64,000 bases of DNA from Pseudomonas frederiksbergensis (lineage in GTDB: Bacteria > Pseudomonadota > Gammaproteobacteria > Pseudomonadales > Pseudomonadaceae). Below, piece by piece: positions 8,740 through 17,753 of this stretch. Location of the stretch: positions 372,001 to 436,000 of the forward strand of contig NZ_JQGJ02000005.1 in NCBI RefSeq assembly GCF_000802155.2, written 5' to 3'. The notes beneath the pieces were generated by a model. That model made no database searches and was not told the DNA's origin. It worked only from the letters and a program-made list of their open reading frames with translations. Within the stretch, counting starts at the first letter, position 1, and every line of letters begins with the position of its first letter. A program made the position numbers and the translations under genes.

Positions 8740-10155
8740 ATGAAATCGAATTTATCAGAGCAGGTTGAGCAGCCTGCGCTGCAGCGCACGCTCAGCAATC
8801 GTCACATCCAATTAATGGCAATGGGAGGCGCCATTGGCACGGGTTTGTTCATGGGCTCCGGAAAGATCATCGCCCTCTCCGGCACCTCGATCATCCTCAT
8901 CTACATGATCATTGGCCTGTTCGTTTACTTCGTCATGCGTGCCATGGGCGAAATGCTGCTTTCCAATTTGAATTTCAAGACCTTTGCGGATTTTGCTGGC
9001 GCCTACCTGGGGCCTCGCGCCGCATTTTTCCTCGGCTGGTCGTATTGGCTGAGCTGGAGCGTTGCAGTGATCGGCGATGCCGTCGTCGTCGGAGGGTTTT
9101 TCCAGTACTGGTTCCCCCATCTGCCTGCCTGGATACCGGCCATCGGGATGCTGGCGACACTGTTCGCCCTGAACGTGCTGACGGTAAGGCTTTTCGGTGA
9201 AGTCGAATTCTGGTTCGCGATCATCAAGATCATCGCCGTCGTGACGCTTATTGGCGTCAGCATCGTGCTGATTGCCTGCTCGTTCGTTTCTCCCAGTGGC
9301 GTTACCGCGTCCCTGGGCCATCTGGTCGATAAGCAGGCTGCATTCCCTAATGGCCTGCTTGGTTTCTTCGCCGGTTTTCAGATGGCCATATTCTCATTTG
9401 CCGGCACTGAGCTGATCGGCACCGCAGCGGCAGAAACCCGGTCTCCGGAGCGGACCCTACCCAAAGCGATCAACTCGATTCCGCTGCGAATCATCCTGTT
9501 CTACGTGTTGGCATTGGGCTGCATTATTGCCGTGACGTCCTGGCAACAGGTGTCGCCGGTTAAAAGCCCTTTTGTCGAACTTTTCCTCGTCGCAGGCTTT
9601 CCCGCAGCAGCCGGCATCGTTAACTTCGTGGTCCTTACATCCGCCGCTTCATCGGCCAACAGTGGCGTATTCTCATCCAGCCGCATGCTGTTCGGGCTGG
9701 CGAACCAGGACAACGCTCCGGGTATTTTTCGGCGACTGTCGGGCAACAGCGTACCCCTGCTGAGCCTGGCCTTCACGACAGTGTTGATGCTGCTGGGTGT
9801 GCTCGTGCTGTTCATCGTTCCGGAAGTCATGACGGCATTCACCATCGTTTCCACCGTGTCAGCGATTCTGGTGATCTTCACGTGGTCGACCATCCTCGCG
9901 TCCTACATTGCCTATCGCAAAAAGCGTCCTGAGCTTCACGCAAAATCGGCCTACAAGATGCCCGGCGGCGTGCCAATGGCATGGTTCTCACTGGCGTTCA
10001 TGGGCTTCGTTCTGTGCCTGCTGGCCTTGAGGCCTGACACCCGCGTTGCCTTGATGGTCATGCCGGGGTGGTTCATATGGCTGGCCATTGCTTATCAGCT
10101 GACACGTAGCTGGAAGCCTAAAGCCGCGGTTGAATCGGCAAGTCAGTTCGGTTGA
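8740..10155 (+). CDS. APC-family amino-acid permease (CycA/GabP type)
   Basis: This 471-residue polytopic protein starts after an AAGAGG site. It opens with RTLSNRHIQLMAMGGAIGTG, the signature of the amino-acid transporter family, and has about 12 hydrophobic segments. The stretch FSFAGTELIGTAAAETRSPE is the conserved helix-6 region. The N-terminal third resembles the D-serine/D-alanine/glycine transporter CycA most closely. It probably brings in the amino acid or amine used by the upstream deacetylase and cyclodeaminase genes. The substrate is inferred from context. Confidence 0.87.
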   Translation: MKSNLSEQVEQPALQRTLSNRHIQLMAMGGAIGTGLFMGSGKIIALSGTSIILIYMIIGLFVYFVMRAMGEMLLSNLNFKTFADFAGAYLGPRAAFFLGWSYWLSWSVAVIGDAVVVGGFFQYWFPHLPAWIPAIGMLATLFALNVLTVRLFGEVEFWFAIIKIIAVVTLIGVSIVLIACSFVSPSGVTASLGHLVDKQAAFPNGLLGFFAGFQMAIFSFAGTELIGTAAAETRSPERTLPKAINSIPLRIILFYVLALGCIIAVTSWQQVSPVKSPFVELFLVAGFPAAAGIVNFVVLTSAASSANSGVFSSSRMLFGLANQDNAPGIFRRLSGNSVPLLSLAFTTVLMLLGVLVLFIVPEVMTAFTIVSTVSAILVIFTWSTILASYIAYRKKRPELHAKSAYKMPGGVPMAWFSLAFMGFVLCLLALRPDTRVALMVMPGWFIWLAIAYQLTRSWKPKAAVESASQFG

Positions 10156-10237
10156 GCTACCCTAACGAGGCCTCTGCGCCAATCCTGGGCAACACCCGCT
10201 GACCTGGCAATGCAGCTAAAGCCTGCTGCTCGCCGTT

Positions 10238-10277
10238 GCGGTGTGTCGGTCAATAGATAGACTGACCGACACGCCGC
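10238..10277. terminator. hairpin between convergent genes
   Basis: A 15-bp stem with one mismatch (10238-10252 with 10263-10277) encloses a 10-base loop between the permease and the convergent MFS gene. There is no clear T run on either side, so it may be a transcription barrier or RNA-stabilising hairpin and not a classic intrinsic terminator. Confidence 0.5.
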
Positions 10278-10327
10278 AATAATCAGTGAATGAATCGGGG
10301 GAGCACGAGTCAACTTTATCTTGAAGA

Positions 10328-11659
10328 TTATCTTTTATCGCGAGTTCTGAGACTTTCAGGCAAGCCCCAAATCAGAAGTGCTGCGGCGATCAGGCTTGTC
10401 GCCCCGATGATGTAAAGAGCCGGCGTTGTGCTGCCGGTAAAGTCTTTTATGTACCCAACCATCACGGGACTGACGATGCCGCCCATTTGACCAACCGTGT
10501 TGATTAACGCTATGCCGCCAGCCGCCCCGGCCCCGGCGCCAGCAAGCAACTTCGGCGGCAGGGCCCAGAACGCCGGAATCGAGGCGATGATACCGGTGCC
10601 CATCAGCGCCAGTGACACGATCAGAAACACCGTGTGATTGGCGAATATCCCGGCACTGACGAACCCGATTGCACCCACAACTATCAAACCGCAGACAAAC
10701 TTACGTCGCTCGCCTGTTGCATCCGACAAACGGCCAATCACCAGCATGCTGATCGCACCGCATACGTAGGGTACGGCGGTCAACAGACCGATAAGAGTCG
10801 GGCTTTCAGTCCCTGCACTTCGGATCAGCTGTGGAGCCCAGAAGTTAAGCCCATAGGACGCCACTTGAATAAGGAAATAAATGAACGCCAGCATTGCGAA
10901 GCCTGGCAACTTCAGGGCTGCCAGCAAAGAACCATGTTTCTGATTAGGCTCATGGCTTGCAATACGAGAGGCCAGGTAGGTTTGTTCATCTGCGCTTAGC
11001 CAATGGGCATCGGCAATGCGATCTTTTAGCGTGAAAAAAACCACCAGACCTAGACCTACGCAGGGAATGCCCCCCAGCAGGAATAGCCAATGCCAGCCAC
11101 GCACGTCGAATAAACCGTCCATATGCCCCAGTACCAGACCGGACACGGGCGCGCCTATCAACCCAGCGAACGCAGAGGCCAGGAACAACGTTGAGGTAAT
11201 ACGACCGCGATAGTTTTGCGGAAACCATAACGTTAAGTAGTAGAGCACACCCGGTGCGAAGCCCGCTTCCATGGCGCCGATGAGAAATCGAAGGACATAG
11301 AACTGCCATTCGGTCGTCACGAAAATCATCAACGCCGTTGCTACACCCCAGGACATCATGATGCGTGCAATCCAGCGACGTGCGCCCACCTTGTAAAGCA
11401 TCATGTTGCTGGGGACTTCGAACAACACATAACCGACGACAAACAGCCCCGCGCCTAGTCCATATGCAGTGTTACTTAAGCCAAGATCAGTCTGTAACTG
11501 AAACTTCGCGAAACTAATATTTATTCGGTCAAAGAACGCGAACAAATAACAGACCATAATCAATGGCATGAGACGCCACGCCACTTTTGAAATCAGCTTT
11601 TTCTCATTTATGGATGCAGCAGAGGTGCCTACATCAGCGGTAGAAACAGAAATGGACAT
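10328..11659 (-). CDS. MFS transporter, anion:cation symporter (ACS) family
   Basis: This is a 443-residue protein with 12 predicted membrane segments. It has the ACS hallmark FFDRINISFAK in helix 1, GYVLFEVPSN in helix 2 and the family loop LYYLTLWFP with YRGRITSTLF. ACS members import organic anions such as phthalate, tartrate or glucarate. The start has GGAGAAAG upstream. It is the last gene of the CoA-transferase / lyase unit, so the likely cargo is the branched dicarboxylate those enzymes act on. That cargo is inferred. Confidence 0.88.
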   Translation of the reverse strand: MSISVSTADVGTSAASINEKKLISKVAWRLMPLIMVCYLFAFFDRINISFAKFQLQTDLGLSNTAYGLGAGLFVVGYVLFEVPSNMMLYKVGARRWIARIMMSWGVATALMIFVTTEWQFYVLRFLIGAMEAGFAPGVLYYLTLWFPQNYRGRITSTLFLASAFAGLIGAPVSGLVLGHMDGLFDVRGWHWLFLLGGIPCVGLGLVVFFTLKDRIADAHWLSADEQTYLASRIASHEPNQKHGSLLAALKLPGFAMLAFIYFLIQVASYGLNFWAPQLIRSAGTESPTLIGLLTAVPYVCGAISMLVIGRLSDATGERRKFVCGLIVVGAIGFVSAGIFANHTVFLIVSLALMGTGIIASIPAFWALPPKLLAGAGAGAAGGIALINTVGQMGGIVSPVMVGYIKDFTGSTTPALYIIGATSLIAAALLIWGLPESLRTRDKR

Positions 11660-11747
11660 GGTACTTTCTCCAGGCGAGCTCCCTTTAAGGGGCTACTTTG
11701 TTTTTGTTGTCTGGTTGACGGCACTGGCCGTCTTATAAAAATCAGAT

Positions 11748-12677
11748 TCAGTGACGGGGTAGCGGATGCAGGTCACAGTTGCGTCCTGCCTTCACCACTT
11801 GTCCAGGCAGGTCATGCCCCAGCAATGACGGCAAGGTGCGCGATAGCGTCAGCAACTTCTGGAGGTCGATGCCTGTCGTAATACCCATTTCATCGCAGAG
11901 ATTCACCAAGTCTTCGGTGCATATGTTCCCGGACGCGCCCGGCGCAAAAGGACATCCCCCCAGCCCACCCAGCGAAGCGTCAAAACGACGAGCGCCAGCT
12001 TCATAAGCAGCCAATACGTTGCTCAGTCCCAAGCCACGGGTGTTGTGAAAGTGAAGGGTTATTGCGGATGCTGGCAATCGACCTAACAGGCGTTGCACAA
12101 GTCGATAAACCTGACGGGGACTTGCCATCCCAGTTGTATCTGCCAACGTAATGCCCTGTACTCCGAGTTCCAGATAGGCTTCCACCAACCGCATGACGAC
12201 GTCCTCGTCAATGTGGCCTTCGAACGGGCAGCCGAACGTTGTCGCGACCGTGCCGTTCAGGCGGACAGTGCTGTCGCGGGCAAGCGACACCACTTCATCA
12301 AATGCGGCCAGTGATTGTTCGCGGGTCATTCGCATATTCGCCTGGTTATGGCTTTGACTTGCCGACAGCACCAGGTTCAGTTCGTCTGCATTGGCCTGAA
12401 TAGCGCGCTGAGCGCCTTTCAAATTCGGTATGAGGGCAACGTAGATAACACCAGCATGACGCTTGATGCCCTGGAACACTTGCTCCCCGTCGCGCAAGGC
12501 TGGAATGGCCTTGGGGGAGACAAAAGAGCCCGCTTCGATGCGGCTGAAACCGCACGACGACAGCTCATTGATCAGGTTGATCTTGTCCACCGTTTCAACC
12601 CAGACAGGTTCAATTTGCAGCCCATCGCGCGGGGAGACTTCCTGGATGATGAGGCGCTGCGAGTAGTCAGTAATCAT
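11748..12677 (-). CDS. hydroxymethylglutaryl-CoA lyase family enzyme
   Basis: The 309-residue TIM-barrel protein has the HMG-CoA lyase signatures: VSPRDGLQIE (catalytic Arg and metal-binding Asp), the metal-binding HFHNTRG, and the active-site loop GGLGGCPFAPGASGN with its essential cysteine. The family cleaves 3-hydroxy-3-methylglutaryl-CoA, or a similar tertiary 3-hydroxyacyl-CoA, to acetyl-CoA plus a ketoacid. Its ATG overlaps the stop of the CoA-transferase (ATGA), so translation is coupled. Together they would activate and cleave an imported dicarboxylate. Confidence 0.88.
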   Translation of the reverse strand: MITDYSQRLIIQEVSPRDGLQIEPVWVETVDKINLINELSSCGFSRIEAGSFVSPKAIPALRDGEQVFQGIKRHAGVIYVALIPNLKGAQRAIQANADELNLVLSASQSHNQANMRMTREQSLAAFDEVVSLARDSTVRLNGTVATTFGCPFEGHIDEDVVMRLVEAYLELGVQGITLADTTGMASPRQVYRLVQRLLGRLPASAITLHFHNTRGLGLSNVLAAYEAGARRFDASLGGLGGCPFAPGASGNICTEDLVNLCDEMGITTGIDLQKLLTLSRTLPSLLGHDLPGQVVKAGRNCDLHPLPRH

Positions 12678-13864
12678 TGCACCACCCCCCCATCCTTCAA
12701 GCGCTGAATCATCTCTTCACTCAGACCTAGATCGCCCAGCACCGCTTGGGTGTGCTGGCCCAGGCTCGGTCCTTGCCAATTCACATTGCCTGGTGTGTCG
12801 GACATTTTAGGAACGATGCCTGGCATCTTGACGGAGGCTCCACCCGGAAGATCTGCATCTAAAATCATGCCGCGAGCCAGATAGTGTGGGTCGGCAACGA
12901 TGTCCGCTACAGAGTAGATGCGCCCGGCAGGCACTTCGGCCTTTTCTAACGTGTCGAGGACGTAATCGATGGGATGCCTGGAGCTCCATTGGCTGATGGC
13001 CTCGTCAAGCAGGTTGCACTGGATAGCCCGACCATCATTGTGCGCAAAAGCAGGATTCTCGCCTAAATCAGACCGGCCAATTGCAGCCATAAGACGTTTG
13101 AAAATGGGGTCGCTGTTGCCTGCAATAACTACGTACGCACCATCGCAGGTAGGGTAGGTGTTCGATGGCGCGATACCCGGTAGCGCGCCACCGCTGCGCT
13201 CACGGACATGGCCAAGCATGTCGTACTCCGGCACGAGACTTTCCATGACGTTGAAGACGCTTTCTGCCAGTGATACGTCCACCACTTGCCCCTCACCCTG
13301 CCCCGTCTTGACCCGCAGGAGCGACATCAGTGCGCCGATGACCGCATGCATCGAAGCCAGGGAATCTCCAAGGCTCACGCCGACGCGTGCCGGCGGAATC
13401 CCGGGAGTGCCGGTGGTGTACCGAATTCCGCCCATCGCCTCGCCAATAGCACCAAAACCAGGACGGTCACGATACGGGCCCGATTGGCCGTAGCCGGAGA
13501 TCCGCACCAAGGTCAGCTTGGGGTTCAGCTCACGCAGGACATCCCAGCCAATGCCTAATTTTTCAAGTGCACCAGGCCGCAGGTTTTCAATCAGAACATC
13601 GGCGCTTTGCGCCAGCTGCTTGACGATAGCGATGCCTTCGGGGGACTTGAGATTCAGTGCCAAAGACTTCTTGTTCCGCGATTGCAGGTACCACCAAAGG
13701 GAGGTGCCCTCATGCAACTTTCGCCATTTTCGAAGGGGATCCCCCTGCCCCAGCGTCTCGATCTTGATAACCTCAGCGCCAAACTCCGCCATGATGCGCG
13801 CAGCAAAAGGGGCAGCAATAAGGGTACCGATTTCAATTACGCGGATACCGCTAAGAGCAGTCAT
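12674..13864 (-). CDS. CaiB/BaiF (class III) CoA-transferase
   Basis: From ATG 13864, with AGAGGA upstream, this gives 396 residues; an upstream in-frame extension to 13912 is unlikely. The family start GIRVIEIGTLIAAPFAARIM is present, and the catalytic aspartate lies in the segment after YDMLGHVRERSGG or in the conserved DVSLAESV region typical of these enzymes. Class III transferases move CoA between carboxylic acids, often from succinyl-CoA. With the lyase downstream, the simplest reading is activation of 3-hydroxy-3-methylglutarate, citramalate or a related acid. Which one cannot be decided here. Confidence 0.87.
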   Translation of the reverse strand: MTALSGIRVIEIGTLIAAPFAARIMAEFGAEVIKIETLGQGDPLRKWRKLHEGTSLWWYLQSRNKKSLALNLKSPEGIAIVKQLAQSADVLIENLRPGALEKLGIGWDVLRELNPKLTLVRISGYGQSGPYRDRPGFGAIGEAMGGIRYTTGTPGIPPARVGVSLGDSLASMHAVIGALMSLLRVKTGQGEGQVVDVSLAESVFNVMESLVPEYDMLGHVRERSGGALPGIAPSNTYPTCDGAYVVIAGNSDPIFKRLMAAIGRSDLGENPAFAHNDGRAIQCNLLDEAISQWSSRHPIDYVLDTLEKAEVPAGRIYSVADIVADPHYLARGMILDADLPGGASVKMPGIVPKMSDTPGNVNWQGPSLGQHTQAVLGDLGLSEEMIQRLKDGGVVQ

Positions 13865-13948
13865 GGGTTGTCCTCTGTATTTCTTGGAATTTGAGCCAAG
13901 ACTAGAGGACATATCCCCGCATAATCCAACGGTGATTTGGAAAGGGGT

Positions 13949-13965
13949 GTTCGCGTTTCGCGAAC
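13949..13965. promoter_or_regulatory. LysR-type operator GTTCGCG-TTT-CGCGAAC
   Basis: A perfect 7+7 inverted repeat with the TTC-N9-GAA / T-N11-A pattern of LysR binding sites. It lies in the 108-bp gap between the LysR gene and the CoA-transferase, about 85-100 bp upstream of the transferase ATG, the normal distance for an activator recognition site. Confidence 0.65.
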
Positions 13966-13972
13966 GAATGTT

Positions 13973-14884
13973 TCAAGGCTGGGATTGTTGTAGATGATCA
14001 AATAACAACCGGCTAACCGGCGACAGGGACTCGCGCTCACGCACCAGCAACATTAGCGTACGGTTGGACCACTCATCACTGAGGTGTACCGCTGTCAGGC
14101 CCAACCCCCTTCCGAATAGCTCAAACGCTTTCAGCGGCAGAATGCCGATGCCCATATTGGCTTGAACCATACGGCACACTGCGTCGAAACCTGGAACATG
14201 AATACGCAGACGCAAGGGTTCGCCCAGCGCTTTCGCCGCTGCATGGATACGGTTATTGATGGAGCTGGCGGAGTGCAGGCCTATTTGGTCGTATTTCAAT
14301 GTCTGTAGAAATGCGACTTCGTCAAAGCTTGCTAGCGGATGGTCATTGCGCATGGCTACGATAAGGCGGTCACTGCGATATGGCACGCTGAAGAGACCTT
14401 GCGAATCGCTATCCATTGAACAGATACCAACGTCGGCCACACCGTCGATGATGCCTTGAACTACCCCATCACTAGGGCGCTCTTCCAAATCAACCTTCAC
14501 TTGAGAATGATTTAATACGAAATCGTGCAGATCCTCCGGTAAGAACTGGATGATCGCCGACAGATTGGCAAGCATGCGAACGTAGCCACGCAGCCCCTGC
14601 AAGTGCTCCCCAACCTCAATTCCAACCTTCTCGACCTCGGTCAGCATACGACGGGCATGGTGTAAGAGCGTTTCACCCGCCGCCGTCAGCGTCATCCCTT
14701 TTGCAGTGCGCGAAAACAAGGGTATGCCCAGCACCACTTCAAGCTCCACCAACCGCTTGCTGGCAGCCGAAACTGCGATGGCTTCTCTCGATGCAGCGCG
14801 CGTCAATGTGCCTTCCTCATGGACAGCCACGAACAACTGCAGGGTTACTAGGTCCAGGCGCCGGATGAGCTGTTTATGGAGCAT
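13973..14884 (-). CDS. LysR-family transcriptional regulator
   Basis: The 303-residue protein has the N-terminal winged helix (LDLVTLQLFVAVHEEGTLTR, AASREAIAVSAASKRLVELE) and a C-terminal effector domain of the periplasmic-binding-protein fold. It is encoded just upstream of the CoA-transferase on the same strand, which is less common than a divergent arrangement. The palindrome at 13949-13965, immediately after its stop codon, is a good candidate for its target site. The effector is probably the imported acid or its CoA ester. Confidence 0.88.
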   Translation of the reverse strand: MLHKQLIRRLDLVTLQLFVAVHEEGTLTRAASREAIAVSAASKRLVELEVVLGIPLFSRTAKGMTLTAAGETLLHHARRMLTEVEKVGIEVGEHLQGLRGYVRMLANLSAIIQFLPEDLHDFVLNHSQVKVDLEERPSDGVVQGIIDGVADVGICSMDSDSQGLFSVPYRSDRLIVAMRNDHPLASFDEVAFLQTLKYDQIGLHSASSINNRIHAAAKALGEPLRLRIHVPGFDAVCRMVQANMGIGILPLKAFELFGRGLGLTAVHLSDEWSNRTLMLLVRERESLSPVSRLLFDHLQQSQP

Positions 14885-15098
14885 TAGACGTTTCCAGCAA
14901 TGGAGAGAAAAACTAGCTTAACCTAGTGCAGCCGTAGTCATAGAATTCGATGTGTGCCTATAAATCCAGCGGCGGCACGCGGCGATTTCTTGCGTCTCAC
15001 CAGCGACCAGATCGGCGGCAATTTATCGCCGCTCAAGGTGTTCAGAGATCAACGACGGCCTACGAGATGCCCGGCGGCGTCTCAGCATGGGAAGTTCT
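14885..15098. other. 214-bp gap with no recognised feature
   Basis: Between the LysR gene start and the DUF1349 gene end. No convincing ORF or palindrome was found; it presumably carries the LysR promoter. Confidence 0.5.
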
Positions 15099-15683
15099 TT
15101 AGCTCAAGTCGTGGAGTTCTTTGGTGGTCGCCGGGCCGATAGTGAATTCGGAAAAGCGCGCTTGGAGACCGCTGCGCTCAGGCGTACAAGCTGTCGGCCC
15201 CACCTCATAACTGTCTGCTTCCGGGAACGGGGCCAGACGCAGCAGAGGCCAGAAAATGCCGTCACGGGAGGCCTGGATCCGCAGGGAGCCTTTTGAGACA
15301 GTGACCCGCAGATAGAAGTCTTCAAGTTCTTTGAAAGGTTGGGAGACTGACCAGTCCGATTTATCGTCCGTGACGACGGTACTCAGAAATAATTCACCGT
15401 CGGTGAACTCCACCCCCGTTTTTATCCAGCGCGTTTCGTCAATTCGCACCATCAGGCCGGCTTGATCGTAAAGGGTGCGAAATTCACCTTGGATACGAAT
15501 CTGCGCGGTGAATTCGCTAGCCGTTGGGAAACCCAGGAAATGACCGGTATCTCGCATGAAGCCGTAATGAGTTTTACGCCAGAAGTCGGTTTGCTCATCG
15601 GTGGTGATCGTGAGGCCGGTTCCATCCGCCACCCAATCTGCGGGTGGGTTCAGCCACGTTCCGGTACGCATGTCGATGCTCAT
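15099..15683 (-). CDS. DUF1349 (concanavalin-A-like fold) protein
   Basis: The 194-residue protein contains the DUF1349 pattern: GLTITTDEQTDFWRKTHYGF, YDQAGLMVRIDETRWIKTGVE, and a repeated beta-strand rhythm ending RFSEFTIGPA. The family has a beta-sandwich (concanavalin-like) fold and no established activity; members often sit beside sugar or lactone genes. There is no signal peptide. It is adjacent to an amidohydrolase remnant and could once have been part of that operon. Confidence 0.8.
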   Translation of the reverse strand: MSIDMRTGTWLNPPADWVADGTGLTITTDEQTDFWRKTHYGFMRDTGHFLGFPTASEFTAQIRIQGEFRTLYDQAGLMVRIDETRWIKTGVEFTDGELFLSTVVTDDKSDWSVSQPFKELEDFYLRVTVSKGSLRIQASRDGIFWPLLRLAPFPEADSYEVGPTACTPERSGLQARFSEFTIGPATTKELHDLS

Positions 15684-15706
15684 AGTTTTATCCCTTTGTC
15701 CAAATG

Positions 15707-15981
15707 TTAACGCAAGTGATAGGCGTCGATGGCGTTGAGTTCATAAAACGCGCAGCTATCTCAGACTGCGTTTTGACGAGTCGTTCAGCAATAGCCTTGA
15801 CTTGTGCGTAAGTCGCTGCGGTGGTGCAGACGGGCCAGTCCGAGCCGAACTAAATGCGCCCCAGGCCAAACTCTGTTAGTGCGAGGGAGCGTTCAACAAG
15901 ACTACGACGGCCAATTCCCTCACGCACCACCATGCTTTCCTCTCGCCCTTCGCCCTGCATTTCTTTCAGGAGCTCAAAATC
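15707..15981 (-). pseudogene. remnant of an amidohydrolase (COG3618-type lactonase/hydrolase)
   Basis: The minus strand reads LTEFGLGRI, a stop codon (15850-15852), FGSDWPVCTTAATYAQ, then EIAAR. After a one-frame shift at about 15746 it continues FYELNAIDAYHLR and ends at TAA 15707. FGSDWPVC and the ending FY.LNAIDAY are conserved at the C terminus of amidohydrolase-2-type lactonases. The N-terminal two thirds are absent. Stop codon, frameshift and truncation together show decay. Confidence 0.7.
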
Positions 15982-16207
15982 AGGTCAGCCTGGACGTCAT
16001 TGATCGCTGCCAAAACCTAGAACTATAAGATCGTAACGGCGGACGCTTTAACATTGCTCTTGCACAACCAGCAAGCATTGGGTGCAGCGATAGGAGAAAT
16101 AACCAAGTGGTTATCAGAGTAGGGTGGGAAGTGTTGCGGGTCATGCGATGCTGCCATGGGCGCCAAGAATTTTTCACGACAAAATCACGCACCGGGGGAC
16201 ATGCGCT
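15982..16207. other. junction region between two truncated genes
   Basis: About 225 bp separate the amidohydrolase remnant from the abrupt end of the binding-protein gene. I found no intact gene, no terminal inverted repeats and no target duplication that would identify an insertion sequence. It is probably the scar of a deletion or recombination. Confidence 0.5.
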
Positions 16208-17533
16208 TCAGCGTGGGTTGCTGTAATGAGACAGATTGAACAGCGTTGTCTTCTCGGTATGAAACTCACTGAAAAGCCAATCGCTGGGTGTCGGATACGT
16301 CGGCCACCAAGCCATGGATTGCAGGTTGGGAGCGGTGTCCAGCTTCTTGGCCTTATCCCAGATCACCCCCCACTCGCCGGGGCGTAACTCCACTTCCAAG
16401 CCAACCTGAGACGCCGTCGCCTGGAACAGTTCAGCAGCGTTTGCATAGACACCGCTGATGTACTGCATCGAGACCTTCCAGTCCTGCTTGGGTACACCGG
16501 AGGCTTCCAACAATTGTCGGGCTTTATCCAGATCGTAAGAAGCCATGGGCACGCTGGCATGCCCCCAGATACTGCTGGGCAACGGGCCCTTGGGAACGCT
16601 GCCGTAGCCATGCAGAATATCTTTGGTGACACTGTCGTAATCCCAGAGATACTGCAGCGCCTGACGAAATGCCAGGTTGTCCGTAGGGTACTTCTGGGTA
16701 TTGATCAGAAACTGGAAGTTCTTCCACGAGGGCGCGGTGCTCACTTTGATCGAAGGGTTCTCTCCCAACACCTTGAGCTGGTCAAGAGGAATATCCCAGG
16801 CGACACCGGCCTCGCCATTCTTGATCATCTGGGTACGGGTAGAGGCTTCGGACACGACTTTTACGATGACCCGATCGAATTGCCCTTCTTTCCAGCCGCC
16901 CCAGTAGCCATCGAAACGTTCGAGCACCACTTGCTGGCCCTGTTCGACCTGCCCAAGCTTATAAGGGCCGGTTCCGATCGCGTTGGGAGCCATCATCCAG
17001 TCGTGCCCTTTTTCCACTGCCGCTGGTGCAATGATGTAAGCAGCGTACTGACCTGCCGCGATCAGATTGGCCGGCGTGGGATTTTGAAACTTGAGCACCA
17101 CCGTATCGTCAGCGACGACCTCGACGGAATCCAACGCTTTCCATACATACGCAGCGCCTTGTTTCAGCGCCTTCACGTATTCAATGGATTTTTTGACCGC
17201 TGCGGCATTGAACGCCGAACCGTCATGAAACTTAACGCCGTGTCGCAGCTTGAAGGTCCAGGTCTTGCCGTTGTCGCTGCTTTCCCAGGACGTGGCCAGC
17301 CCAGGGGAAAACTCCTCGGCACTGCCCGGAGCGTTATAGACAAGAAGCGTCTCGTAGATATTACCCAGCACCCTCACCTCTTCCGAAAACGCCGAGGCTG
17401 GATCCCAATCCTTGAAAGAGGCTCGGTCAGCGACAACCAAGGTATTGTTGGCCGCACACACCAAGCCACTGGTCAACGGCGCGGTAACGGAAAGCGCCAT
17501 CAACCCTGCCATCAAGGTTCTTTTGAAGTTCAT
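16208..17533 (-). CDS. peptide/opine-type ABC substrate-binding protein (SBP family 5), C-terminally truncated
   Basis: The protein starts after AGAGGAA with a signal peptide ending near LVCA. It has the family-5 core: ADRASFKDWDPASAF, NIYETLLVYN, GLATSWESSDNGKTWTFKLR (the DGKTWTFxLR motif) and IGTGPYKLGQ. At 441 residues it stops at LSHYSNPR, exactly where homologues continue with roughly 80-100 more residues of lobe I and the C-terminal helix. The matching permease and ATPase genes are absent. It is probably a non-functional leftover. Confidence 0.78.
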   Translation of the reverse strand: MNFKRTLMAGLMALSVTAPLTSGLVCAANNTLVVADRASFKDWDPASAFSEEVRVLGNIYETLLVYNAPGSAEEFSPGLATSWESSDNGKTWTFKLRHGVKFHDGSAFNAAAVKKSIEYVKALKQGAAYVWKALDSVEVVADDTVVLKFQNPTPANLIAAGQYAAYIIAPAAVEKGHDWMMAPNAIGTGPYKLGQVEQGQQVVLERFDGYWGGWKEGQFDRVIVKVVSEASTRTQMIKNGEAGVAWDIPLDQLKVLGENPSIKVSTAPSWKNFQFLINTQKYPTDNLAFRQALQYLWDYDSVTKDILHGYGSVPKGPLPSSIWGHASVPMASYDLDKARQLLEASGVPKQDWKVSMQYISGVYANAAELFQATASQVGLEVELRPGEWGVIWDKAKKLDTAPNLQSMAWWPTYPTPSDWLFSEFHTEKTTLFNLSHYSNPR

Positions 17534-17691
17534 TGGTGTTCCTCTTATTTTTATGATGGGCGCAGCGAATCACTTGCACGAGCAGGCCTTAATCCAACTT
17601 GGATGGACGACGTGATTGGTCGGTCGTGAACCTGCCTGAGCGTTGTGGCCCATTATTGATCTGCCGTACGGCCAGCTCAATTTCGCGAACA

Positions 17692-17728
17692 CTAAGAAAA
17701 AAACGCCCGATGACGCTTGAAAGCGTCA
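17692..17728 (-). terminator. intrinsic terminator after the XRE-type regulator
   Basis: On the minus strand TGACGCT pairs with AGCGTCA (17711-17728) around a 4-base loop, and a run of seven T follows shortly (complement of the A run at about 17698-17704), 26 bp beyond the regulator stop. Confidence 0.7.
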
Positions 17729-17753
17729 CCTAGCGTCTGTTTTCAAGGCAGGG

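Noticed and set aside
15982..16207. Insertion sequence at the double truncation
   Set aside because: No transposase fragment, terminal inverted repeats or target duplication could be seen.
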